Below, in pieces: positions 13,904 through 21,423 of a DNA stretch of 30,127 bases. Location: assembly GCA_002298965.1 (NCBI GenBank), contig DBMN01000230.1, positions 1-30,127 on the forward strand. Direction: 5' to 3'. Below the pieces are notes generated by a model, which did no database searches, was not told the DNA's origin, and was given only the letters and a program-made list of their open reading frames with translations. This DNA is from Rhizobiales bacterium UBA697 (GTDB lineage: Bacteria; Pseudomonadota; Alphaproteobacteria; Rhizobiales; Ancalomicrobiaceae). Position 1 is the stretch's first letter. Every line of letters begins with the position of its first letter. Position numbers and translations under genes: made by a program.

Positions 13904-15625
13904 ATGAACCGCCGTGAATTCCTGCATCTGCTCGCTCTGGCGTCCGCCTCCGGCATGGCCCTGCCGACCGAGATCGCCCGCGCCGAGGCCGCGGCCGACC
14001 GGCTCTACGACGCGCCCGCCTTCGGCAACGTGTCGCTCCTCCACATCACCGACTGCCACGCCCAGCTGAAGCCGATCTGGTTCCGCGAGCCCAACGTCAA
14101 CCTCGGCGTCGGCGCGATGAAGGGGCAAGCACCGCACGTGGTGGGCAAGGCCTTCCTCGATCACTTCGGCCTCCCCGCCGGTGGGCCGGAGGCGCATGCC
14201 TTCACCTATCTCGACTTCGAGAAGGCGGCACAGGTCTACGGCCGGGTCGGCGGCTTCTCGCACCTCGCCACGCTGGTGAAGCGCATCCGCGCGACCCGTC
14301 CGGGCGCGCTGCTGCTCGACGGCGGCGACACCTGGCAGGGGTCGGGCACGGCCCTGTGGACCAAGGGTCAGGACATGGTCGAGGCGGCGAAGCTCCTCGG
14401 CGTCGACGTCATGACGCTGCACTGGGAGTGCACCTACGGTCAGGACCGGGTGAAGGAGATCGCCGAGAAGGACTTCGCCGGCCACATCGAGATCGTGGCG
14501 CAGAACATCAAGACCTCCGACTTCGGCGATCCGGTCTTCGCGCCCTTCTCGATGCGCGAAGTGAACGGCGTCAAGGTGGCGGTCGTCGGCCAGGCCTTCC
14601 CCTACACGCCGATCGCCAACCCGCGCTACATGGTCTCGGAATGGACCTTCGGGATCCAGGAAGAGAACATGCAGAAGACGGTCGACGACGCCCGCGCCCA
14701 GGGGGCGCAGGTCGTCATCGTCCTCTCGCACAACGGCATGGACGTCGACCTCAAGATGGCGTCGCGGGTCCGCGGCATCGACGCGATCCTCGGCGGCCAT
14801 ACCCACGACGGCATGCCCAAGCCGACCATCGTGTCGAACCCCGGCGGCAAGACGCTGGTCACCAATGCCGGGTCGAACGGCAAGTTCCTCGGCGTGCTCG
14901 ATCTCGACGTGAAGGGCGGCAGGGTCTCCGACTTCCGCTATCGGCTGCTGCCGGTCTTCGCCAATCTCCTGAAGGCGGATGCCGAGATGGACGCGCTGAT
15001 CACGAAGGTCCGCGCGCCCTTCGAGGCCAAGCTCTCCGAGAAGCTGGCGGTCTCCGAGGGGCTCCTCTATCGCCGCGGCAACTTCAACGGTTCGTTCGAC
15101 CAGCTGATCCTCGACGCGCTGATCGCCGAGAAGGATGCCGAGATCGCCTTCTCGCCCGGCTTCCGCTGGGGGACGACGATCCTGCCGGGCGAGGCGATCA
15201 CGATGGAGAACGTGCTCGACCAGACCGCCATCACCTATCCGGCGACGACGCTGACGCCGATGACCGGCGCGCAGATCAGGGAGGTGCTGGAGGACGTCTG
15301 CGACAATCTCTTCAACACCGATCCCTACTACCAGCAGGGCGGCGACATGGTCCGCGTCGGCGGCATGAGCTGGTCCTGCGATCCGACCGCCGCCATGGGC
15401 CACCGCATCGGCGACATGCGGATCGGCGACAAGCCGATCGACGCCTCGAAGTCCTACCGGGTGGCGGGCTGGGCGCCGGTGTCGGAGGCCGCGCGCGATG
15501 CCGGCGGCGAACCGATCTGGGATCTCGTCGCCCGCCATCTCAAGGCGAAGAAGACCGTCGCGTCGCCGAAGCTCAATCTGCCGACGCTGAAGAACATGGA
15601 CGGCAACGTCGGCGCCGCGTTGTGA
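13904..15625 (+). CDS. soxB: SoxB, sulfate thiohydrolase
   Basis: The protein of 573 residues releases sulfate from the SoxY-bound sulfonate and uses a dimanganese centre. A Tat signal is seen as MNRREFLHLLALASASG. Metal and catalytic motifs of the 5'-nucleotidase superfamily are intact: DCHAQ (D50, H52), LLDGGDTWQGS (D142), SHNGMD and GGHTHDG. The QQGGDMVR segment used in soxB detection is also present. One residue looks odd: the loop after H173 reads HWECTYG where the family usually has HWEFTYG or similar, so C176 replaces an aromatic residue near the active site. It begins 67 bases after soxX beyond a stable hairpin. Confidence 0.97.
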   Translation: MNRREFLHLLALASASGMALPTEIARAEAAADRLYDAPAFGNVSLLHITDCHAQLKPIWFREPNVNLGVGAMKGQAPHVVGKAFLDHFGLPAGGPEAHAFTYLDFEKAAQVYGRVGGFSHLATLVKRIRATRPGALLLDGGDTWQGSGTALWTKGQDMVEAAKLLGVDVMTLHWECTYGQDRVKEIAEKDFAGHIEIVAQNIKTSDFGDPVFAPFSMREVNGVKVAVVGQAFPYTPIANPRYMVSEWTFGIQEENMQKTVDDARAQGAQVVIVLSHNGMDVDLKMASRVRGIDAILGGHTHDGMPKPTIVSNPGGKTLVTNAGSNGKFLGVLDLDVKGGRVSDFRYRLLPVFANLLKADAEMDALITKVRAPFEAKLSEKLAVSEGLLYRRGNFNGSFDQLILDALIAEKDAEIAFSPGFRWGTTILPGEAITMENVLDQTAITYPATTLTPMTGAQIREVLEDVCDNLFNTDPYYQQGGDMVRVGGMSWSCDPTAAMGHRIGDMRIGDKPIDASKSYRVAGWAPVSEAARDAGGEPIWDLVARHLKAKKTVASPKLNLPTLKNMDGNVGAAL

Positions 15626-15687
15626 GCGGCCCGATCGAGAACGACGACGTCGGCCGCGCGAGCGGACCGACGAGGGGAGGGAAGGCC

Positions 15688-16122
15688 ATGAACGGACTGT
15701 GGATCATGTTGCGGCGGGCGCTGCTGGCGCTCGCGCTCTGCCTCGGGGCGACGCCGGCCTTCGCCGGCGACAAGGTCGTCTATCACTTCGACGACGCCGG
15801 GCTCCAGGGGCTGAAGGGGCTCCGGAACATCCGCAACCATCTCGACGTCGCGCCCGACACCAAGATCGTCGCCGTCGCCCATGCCGACGGCGTCGACTTC
15901 CTGCTCGAGGGCGCCAAGGACCCGAAGAGCGGGGCGGACTACGCGCCGCTGATCTCGGGACTGAAGGCGGCGGGCGTCACCTTCGAGGTCTGCGAGATCA
16001 CGATGAAGCGGCGCAATCTCAAGAAGGAGCAGTTCAACATGGATGCCGACTTCACGCCCTCGGGCGTGGTGCGCATCACCGAACTGCAGGCGCGCGAACA
16101 CTACGCCTACATCAAGCCCTGA
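15688..16122 (+). CDS. Periplasmic DsrE-family protein
   Basis: The protein of 144 residues has a clear signal peptide (MLRRALLALALCLGATPAFA, cleavage near residue 26) and a DsrE-like fold: KVVYHFDD at the first strand, a helix LKGLRNIRNHLD, IVAVAHADGVDFLL, and a single mature cysteine C102 in VTFEVCEITMKRR. Proteins of this kind are recurrent in sox clusters of alphaproteobacteria. A role in binding or moving sulfane sulfur in the periplasm is plausible, since the cysteine is at the usual place for persulfide, but no function is proven. GGGGAGGG precedes the ATG. It differs from the cytoplasmic DsrE3 gene at 2578, so the locus has one DsrE protein on each side of the membrane. Confidence 0.8.
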   Translation: MNGLWIMLRRALLALALCLGATPAFAGDKVVYHFDDAGLQGLKGLRNIRNHLDVAPDTKIVAVAHADGVDFLLEGAKDPKSGADYAPLISGLKAAGVTFEVCEITMKRRNLKKEQFNMDADFTPSGVVRITELQAREHYAYIKP

Positions 16123-16143
16123 CCCTGCGGGGAGGATGCCGTC

Positions 16144-17217
16144 ATGCTCGAGGCTCTGGTCGATCTTCTCGGCGACCGTGCGGTGCTGGCGCTCGGCGGG
16201 CTGACCATCGGCATCCTCTTCGGCGCGCTCGCCCAGCGTTCGCGCTTCTGCCTGCGCGCGGCGACGCTCGAGGTCGCCCACGGCACGCTCGGGCCGAAGC
16301 TCGCGGTGTGGCTCTTCACCTTCGCGACGGCGCTGATCGCCACGCAGCTGCTCATCGTCTTCGCGCTCTTCGACACCGGACAGGTGCGCCAGCTCAACAA
16401 CACCGGATCGCTCTCTGGCGCGATCCTCGGCGGGCTGATGTTCGGCTGCGGCATGACGCTGACGCGCGCCTGCGGCAGCCGCATGCTGGTGCTCTCGGCA
16501 ACGGGGAACCTCAGGGCGCTGCTCTCCGGCCTCGTCTTCGCGGTGGTGGCGCAGACCTCGCTTTCCGGCGTGCTGTCGCCCTTCCGCCAGTGGATCAACG
16601 GGTTGTGGACGATCGACGGGTCGTCGCGCGATCTCGTGGCGATGTTCGGCATCGGTCACGGCGGGGCTGCGGCCTTCGGCGGGCTGTGGCTGGCGCTCGG
16701 CATCGCCATCGCGGTGCGGAACCGCGTCTCGCTCTGGGCGTGGCTCGGGGCGGCGGGCGTCGGGCTGATGGTCGCGGTCGCCTGGTGGTTCAATTATGCG
16801 ATGGCGGCGACCTCCTTCGAGATGGTGCCGGTCCACGCACTCTCCTTCACCTCGCCCTCGGCCGACACGCTGATGTACGTGCTGTCGCCGCCGGGCGGGC
16901 CGCTGACCTTCGATCTCGGGCTGATCCCCGGCGTGGTGATCGGCTCCTTCGTCGCCGGGGCGCTCGGCGGCGACCTGAAGCTCGAGGGCTTCGACGGCGG
17001 GGCGTCGATGCGGCGCTACATCGCCGGCGGCTGCCTGATGGGCTTCGGCGGCGTCATGGCGGGCGGCTGCGCCGTCGGTGCCGGCGTCTCGGGCGCTTCG
17101 GTCTTCGCCGTCACCTCGTGGATCGTGCTTTGGTCGATGTGGATCGGGGCGGTGCTGACCGACCGGCTGGTCGACCAGCGGGCCTTCAGAGCGGAGATCG
17201 CCGATGCCGCGTCGTGA
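16144..17217 (+). CDS. soxT: SoxT/YeeE-type sulfur-compound transporter
   Basis: The integral membrane protein of 357 residues belongs to the YeeE/YedE (TsuA) family, with about nine or ten membrane segments. The functional cysteines of the family are visible: C36 (RSRFCLRAA), C102 and C110 (FGCGMTLTRACGSR), and C297 and C309 (GGCLMGFGGVMAGGCAVG). YeeE/TsuA takes up thiosulfate. SoxT members in sox clusters are thought to import sulfur compounds for sensing or assimilation. It starts 21 bases after the DsrE gene and overlaps the next gene by 14 bases. The exact substrate (thiosulfate, sulfane sulfur or other) is not determined by sequence. Confidence 0.85.
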   Translation: MLEALVDLLGDRAVLALGGLTIGILFGALAQRSRFCLRAATLEVAHGTLGPKLAVWLFTFATALIATQLLIVFALFDTGQVRQLNNTGSLSGAILGGLMFGCGMTLTRACGSRMLVLSATGNLRALLSGLVFAVVAQTSLSGVLSPFRQWINGLWTIDGSSRDLVAMFGIGHGGAAAFGGLWLALGIAIAVRNRVSLWAWLGAAGVGLMVAVAWWFNYAMAATSFEMVPVHALSFTSPSADTLMYVLSPPGGPLTFDLGLIPGVVIGSFVAGALGGDLKLEGFDGGASMRRYIAGGCLMGFGGVMAGGCAVGAGVSGASVFAVTSWIVLWSMWIGAVLTDRLVDQRAFRAEIADAAS

Positions 17218-17551
17218 CGCCTTCGCCGCGGTCGGCGCGAGCCTCCTCGTCGTCGGCCTCTTCGCCGCCGCGTCGCGGGCACCGCGGGCGGGCGAGGCGG
17301 AGGTGCCGTCGATCGAGGCGGGACGGCGTCTCCTGGCCGAGAACCAGTGCGACGGCGCCTGCCACCGGGCGCGGGCGAATGATGCCGATCCGACGGCGAT
17401 CTACCGCCGTGCCGACCGCCGGGTGCAGTCGCGCGAGGAGCTCGACCGGCAGGTCGCCTTCTGCGTGTCGCGGCTCGGTTCGATGATCTTTTCCGAGGAG
17501 ATCGGCTCGGTCGCCGCCGCGCTCGATCACGATCACTATCGCTTCGACTGA
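17204..17551 (+). CDS. Small periplasmic cytochrome-c-like protein with CxxxCH motif
   Basis: The protein of 115 residues has an N-terminal signal or anchor segment (residues 8-25) and the motif NQCDGACHRARAND: C49 and C53 are separated by three residues and followed by H54, so the spacing is CxxxCH instead of CxxCH. The remainder (DPTAIYRRADRRVQSREELDRQVAFC..) resembles a family of short sulfur-cluster cytochromes. One more cysteine, C87, and a possible ligand M94 follow. It may still attach haem by an unusual spacing or may have lost haem. The ATG lies within the end of soxT, so they are translationally coupled. No named family can be given with confidence. Confidence 0.6.
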   Translation: MPRRDAFAAVGASLLVVGLFAAASRAPRAGEAEVPSIEAGRRLLAENQCDGACHRARANDADPTAIYRRADRRVQSREELDRQVAFCVSRLGSMIFSEEIGSVAAALDHDHYRFD

Positions 17552-17581
17552 GCCGGCGAGAGACCGGCGGGAGGACGGCCC

Positions 17582-18604
17582 ATGACGATCGACCGACGCG
17601 GCCTGTTGGCGGGTGTCGCCGCCGCCGGCGGTGCGCTGACCCTGGCGATGACCGACCTGTGGTCCGGCATCGCCGAGGCCGCCAACGACGTCGAGGCCTT
17701 CATCAAGGGGCCGCCGGTGCCCGACCGGCCGCTGACGGCGATCAGCCGCCACGTCTTCGTCATCGAGGCGCCGGACGGTTTCCCGACCCCGGAGAACCAG
17801 GGTCTGATGTCGAACGTCACCTTCGTGGTCGGCGACAAGGGCGTGGTGGTGGTCGATTCCGGCGCCTCCGTCCAGATCGCCGAGATGGCGATCCGTCAGC
17901 TCGAGGCGATGACCCGCAAGCCGGTCGTCGGTATCGTCAACACCCACTATCACGGCGATCACTGGCTCGGGAACGACGCCTTCGTGCAGAAGTGGGGCAA
18001 GGATCTGCCGATCTGGGCGATGGCGGGCACGCGTGCGGCGATCGCCGGGGCGACCGGCACGCTGTGGCACGATTCGATGATCAAATGGACCAATCAGGCG
18101 ACGCTCGGCACGCCGATCGTGCCGCCCAACACCGACATCGAACACGGGTTCGAGATCTCGCTCGGCGACGTGACGCTGCGGATGCATCACTACGGTCGCG
18201 CCCACACGCCCGCCGACATCGACGTCGAGGTGGTGGAAGACGGTGTCTGCTGCGTCGGCGACGTGCTGATGGATCGCCGTATCGCCAACATGGACGACGG
18301 CTCCTACAAGGGCACCTTCGAGACCATCGACAAGCTGACGGCGGCGGCGAAGCCGAAGATCTGGCTGCCGGCGCACGGCAAGCCGGGGCCGGGTGTCGCC
18401 CAATGGCACCGCGAACTGTTCGAAGGCATCTGGGAGCGCTGCGTCGAGGCGGTCGACAAGTCGATCCCGCTCGATCGGGCGCTGGCCGAGGTGATGAAGG
18501 ACCCGCGCGTCGCCTCGCGGGCAGCCGAGACCAAGGGCTTCGACCGCAACATCGGCAAATACGTCAGCCTCGCCTATCTCGAGGCCGAGCAGGCGCAGTT
18601 CTGA
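17582..18604 (+). CDS. soxH: SoxH-like periplasmic metallo-beta-lactamase-fold hydrolase
   Basis: The protein of 340 residues has a Tat-type signal (MTIDRRGLLAGVAAAGGAL) and the metallo-beta-lactamase motif THYHGDHWLGND (H122, H124, D126, H127). Further metal ligands are in HHYGRAHTPADI (histidines near residue 202) and in LPAHGKPGPG. SoxH of Paracoccus, at the end of its sox operon, is of this kind; its reaction is unknown and it is not essential for thiosulfate oxidation. Here too it closes the sox block. GGAGG lies about nine bases upstream. Other Tat-exported MBL proteins of quinoprotein systems are similar, so the name rests partly on context. It converges with the lysR gene 20 bases on, with no visible terminator. 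Confidence 0.75.
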   Translation: MTIDRRGLLAGVAAAGGALTLAMTDLWSGIAEAANDVEAFIKGPPVPDRPLTAISRHVFVIEAPDGFPTPENQGLMSNVTFVVGDKGVVVVDSGASVQIAEMAIRQLEAMTRKPVVGIVNTHYHGDHWLGNDAFVQKWGKDLPIWAMAGTRAAIAGATGTLWHDSMIKWTNQATLGTPIVPPNTDIEHGFEISLGDVTLRMHHYGRAHTPADIDVEVVEDGVCCVGDVLMDRRIANMDDGSYKGTFETIDKLTAAAKPKIWLPAHGKPGPGVAQWHRELFEGIWERCVEAVDKSIPLDRALAEVMKDPRVASRAAETKGFDRNIGKYVSLAYLEAEQAQF

Positions 18605-18624
18605 GACGACCCTGCCCGCCGCCC

Positions 18625-19521
18625 TCAGGCGTCGCCGTGGGGTTCGGCTTCGAGGAAGGCGAGGAAGGCCCTCAGCGCGCCGCTCGGGGTGCGGTCGGCG
18701 CGGCGCAGCAGGCGGAAGGGGCGCTCGAGGAACGACGGGTCGATCACCGTCAGCTGTCCGATCGCGACGGCGGAGCGCACGGCGGCGGCCGACAGCGCGG
18801 TGACGCCGCCGCCGGCGGCGACGGCGGTCGCCACGGCCTCGTTGCTCGGCAGGGTGAGCGAGACCTTCAGCCCGCGCGGATCGATGCCGCGGCGGGAAAG
18901 CTCGTCCTCCAGCACCTGACGGGTGCCGGAGCCCGGTTCGCGCATCACCCAGTCGAGCGAGGCGAGGTCGATCGCGGCCGGATCCTTCGGCAGGCCGGCG
19001 GCGGTCTCGGGATCGGCGACGAGGACGAGGCGGTCGCGTGCCACGGTGCGGACGGCCAGCGCGGCGCCCTCGCAGTCGCCCTCGACGAAGCCGACGTCGG
19101 CGGTGTTGTCGGAGACGGCGCGCACCACGTGGGTGGTGTTGGCGACGGCGAGGTCGATCGTCACCTGCGGATGGGCGCGGCGGAAGGCGACCAGCCGGGC
19201 CGGCAGCCACCAGGCCGCGGTGGTCAGGCTCGCCTCGATGCGGAGCGTGCCGCCGACCCGGCCGGCGAGTTCGGCGAGGCGGGCCTCGGCCCGTTCGGCC
19301 CGGGCGATCACCTCGCGCGCCTCGACCAGGAAGGCGCGGCCGACCTCGGTCAGTTCGATGCGGCGGGCGACGCGATCGAAGAGGGCGACGTCGTGGCGCT
19401 CCTCGAGGGCGCGGATGGCGTTGGAGACGGCGGAGGGCGACAGCGCCAGCCGTTCGGCGGCGCGGGTCAGGTGCTCGCATTCGGCGACGGCGACGAAGAT
19501 GCGAAGCTGGTCGAGATTCAT
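18625..19521 (-). CDS. LysR family transcriptional regulator (CysB/YeiE-like)
   Basis: The protein of 298 residues has an N-terminal winged helix-turn-helix (MNLDQLRIFVAVAECEHLTRAAERLALSPSAVSNAIRALEE) and a LysR substrate-binding domain (about residues 90-295). The start at 19521 overlaps the stop of the preceding yeiH-like gene as ATGA and has GGAG seven bases before it. In enterobacteria a LysR protein, YeiE, accompanies YeiH and responds to sulfite. Here the regulator is co-transcribed downstream of the exporter instead of divergent. Sulfite, a by-product expected from Sox or Ttr activity, is therefore a plausible effector, but this is inferred. Confidence 0.85.
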   Translation of the reverse strand: MNLDQLRIFVAVAECEHLTRAAERLALSPSAVSNAIRALEERHDVALFDRVARRIELTEVGRAFLVEAREVIARAERAEARLAELAGRVGGTLRIEASLTTAAWWLPARLVAFRRAHPQVTIDLAVANTTHVVRAVSDNTADVGFVEGDCEGAALAVRTVARDRLVLVADPETAAGLPKDPAAIDLASLDWVMREPGSGTRQVLEDELSRRGIDPRGLKVSLTLPSNEAVATAVAAGGGVTALSAAAVRSAVAIGQLTVIDPSFLERPFRLLRRADRTPSGALRAFLAFLEAEPHGDA

Positions 19522-20531
19522 GGCGCGCTCCGGGCGAGGACCTCGACCCATAGCAGAGCAAAGCCGGTGACGAACAGCCAGGAGACGGCGCCGAGCGCCA
19601 TCGGCTTCCATCCGTCGCGCAGAAGCGCGCGCACGTCGACCATCAGACCCATGGCGGCCAGCGCCACGGTGAAGAGGACGGTCGTCAGGTCGCCGGCGGC
19701 GGCGAGCATCGCGCGGTCGGGGTGGAGCACGCTGCCGACGACCACCATGGCGAGGAAGCCGGCGACGAACCACGGGAAGGGCGGGCGGCTGGTCGCCTCG
19801 ACGCCGCGGCCGCGCAAGAAACCGACGGCGAAGACCAGCGGCGCCAGCATGGCGACGCGGGCGAGCTTGGCGACGGTGGCGACCTCGCCGGCCTCGGGGC
19901 CGCCCTGGAAGCCGGCGCCGACCACCTGCGCCACCTCGTGGATCGAGGCGCCGGCCCACAGACCGAAGGAGGCGGGCGACAGATGCAGGAGCGGCGCCAG
20001 CGCCGGCAGCAGGAACATCGACAGCGTGCCGAAGAGCGTCACGGTGGCCACCGCATGGGCGACGTCCTCGCGCCGGCCGCCGGTGACGGCGTTCATGGCG
20101 ACGATCGCCGAGGCGCCGCAGACGGCGGTGCCGGCGGCGACCAGTTCGGCGGTCTCGCGCGCCAGCCCCATGGCGCGGCCGATGCGGGCGGTGACGACGA
20201 AGGTGGCGACGAGGCCGACGGCGAGGCAGGCGAGGCTCTGCCAGCCGAGTGCGGCGAGATCGCCCAGCGTGATGCGGAGCCCGAGCAGCACGATCGCGGC
20301 ACGCAGCACCGGCCGCATGGCGAAGGCGAGACCGCCGGAACACGCCGCCGGCAGGGGCGCCAGATTGGCCACCGCCATGCCGATCAGGATCGCCAGGATC
20401 ATCGGCGAGAAGACCGCGAGCCCCGGGATCTTCCGGACGTAATAGGCGGCGACGGCCACCGCGACGGCGAGCGCCAGGCCGGGCAGTAGCCGGCGCGGGG
20501 CATCGAACAGGGACAGAGTGGACGTGGCCAT
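19518..20531 (-). CDS. YeiH-family putative sulfate/sulfite exporter
   Basis: The integral membrane protein of 337 residues has about ten hydrophobic segments. The PSE/YeiH family signature is seen in SPMILAILIGMAVAN, VLLGLRITLGD, AAGTAVCGASAIVAMN and GLWAGASIHEVAQVVGAG. Members are annotated as putative sulfate exporters; direct transport data are few. GGGAG precedes the ATG at 20531. Placed between the Sox and Ttr genes, it would fit disposal of sulfite or sulfate made by thiosulfate oxidation. It is coupled to a LysR regulator gene by an ATGA overlap. Confidence 0.85.
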   Translation of the reverse strand: MATSTLSLFDAPRRLLPGLALAVAVAVAAYYVRKIPGLAVFSPMILAILIGMAVANLAPLPAACSGGLAFAMRPVLRAAIVLLGLRITLGDLAALGWQSLACLAVGLVATFVVTARIGRAMGLARETAELVAAGTAVCGASAIVAMNAVTGGRREDVAHAVATVTLFGTLSMFLLPALAPLLHLSPASFGLWAGASIHEVAQVVGAGFQGGPEAGEVATVAKLARVAMLAPLVFAVGFLRGRGVEATSRPPFPWFVAGFLAMVVVGSVLHPDRAMLAAAGDLTTVLFTVALAAMGLMVDVRALLRDGWKPMALGAVSWLFVTGFALLWVEVLARSAP

Positions 20532-20597
20532 CGGCGGCTCCCGGGGTTGTTGCCCCAGACAAGCCGCGCAATGCGCATCGCGTCCATCGCTGGTTTT

Positions 20598-20621
20598 GGA
20601 AAACGATGTTCCGGAAAACGA
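20598..20621. promoter_or_regulatory. Direct repeats upstream of the exporter-lysR unit
   Basis: GGAAAACGA occurs at 20598-20606 and 20613-20621, 15 bases apart, in an AT-enriched patch about 65-90 bases upstream of the exporter start. The first copy is also part of the dyad GTTTT-GG-AAAAC (20593-20604). A further dyad, GCGCA-A-TGCGC, lies closer to the gene at 20564-20574. This could be the binding site of the co-encoded LysR protein. Confidence 0.35.
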
Positions 20622-20680
20622 AACGATCGCGCGAAACCATGCTCCGACGAGCGAATCGTGCAAGCCGCGCTGCGGATGTC

Positions 20681-21298
20681 TCAGCCCGGCTTGCGCCCCG
20701 CGAGGTCGATCAGCGCCGAGAGGCCGACGTGGCCGTGGCCCTCGTCGACTTGCGCATCGTAGGCGCGGATCGAGAGATCGCCGAAGTCGCCGAAGGCCGC
20801 CTCGAGGATCGTGCGGGTGTACATGTTCTCCGGTGCCTTCGGCCCGCCGGTGCCGTAGGCGATCTGTTCGGGGCGGTAGCCCTCGAGGATCAGCAGGCCG
20901 CCGGGCTTCAAGGCACGGCGGATGCCGGCGAAGATCGCCGCCCGACCCTCGGGTCCGCAGAACTGGAAGAAGATCGCCGCGACGACGTCGAATTCCGCCT
21001 CCGGCCAGTCCCAATGGACGATGTCGACGAGCCGGGTCTCGAGCGTCACGCCGCGGGTTTCCGCCAGCGCCCGCGCCTTGGCCTGGGCATTGGGGGCGAA
21101 GTCGACCGACAGCGTGTCGAGGCCGCATTCGGCGAGGAAGACGCCGTTGCGCCCCTCGCCGTCGGCGATGGCGAGCGCCCGGCCGGACGCCGGCAGCAGC
21201 GGCTCGCAGGATGCGAGGAAGGCGTTCGGCTCGGTGCCGAAGACGTAGTCGGGATGGGCGAAGCGCTCGTTCCAGCGGTGGTATTCTTCGGTGGTCAT
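20681..21298 (-). CDS. Class I SAM-dependent methyltransferase (TehB-like)
   Basis: The protein of 205 residues has a Rossmann-type methyltransferase core: motif I is ALAIADGEGRNGVFLAE, the acidic end of strand two is LSVDFAPNAQAKARA, and motif IV/V segments are FDVVAAIFFQF and LKPGGLLILEGY. The beginning, WNERFAHPDYVFGTEPNAFL, is common in small methyltransferases acting on thiols, tellurite or similar compounds. GAGGAG precedes the ATG at 21298. It is divergent from ttrS, with 125 bases between that contain a palindrome. Methylation of a sulfur or metalloid species is possible, but its substrate is not known. Confidence 0.8.
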   Translation of the reverse strand: MTTEEYHRWNERFAHPDYVFGTEPNAFLASCEPLLPASGRALAIADGEGRNGVFLAECGLDTLSVDFAPNAQAKARALAETRGVTLETRLVDIVHWDWPEAEFDVVAAIFFQFCGPEGRAAIFAGIRRALKPGGLLILEGYRPEQIAYGTGGPKAPENMYTRTILEAAFGDFGDLSIRAYDAQVDEGHGHVGLSALIDLAGRKPG

Positions 21299-21371
21299 CG
21301 GCGCTCCTCGCGTTGTCCGCCGCCACGATGGCCGATGGCGGTGACGACGGGAAGTCGCGATGTCGCGAGCG

Positions 21372-21387
21372 CGAGGGTATTCCCTCG
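21372..21387. promoter_or_regulatory. Palindrome upstream of ttrS (candidate TtrR operator, copy 1)
   Basis: CGAGGG-TATT-CCCTCG is a perfect 6-4-6 inverted repeat lying 36 bases before the ttrS ATG, in the gap shared with the divergent methyltransferase gene. Exactly the same arms and spacing recur upstream of ttrB at 24051-24066 and were not found in the other intergenic regions of the window. The response regulator encoded between the two copies is the obvious candidate to bind them. Confidence 0.6.
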
Positions 21388-21423
21388 ATTGCCTCGGTCC
21401 GGGCGGGGCGGCATTCTCGCGGG

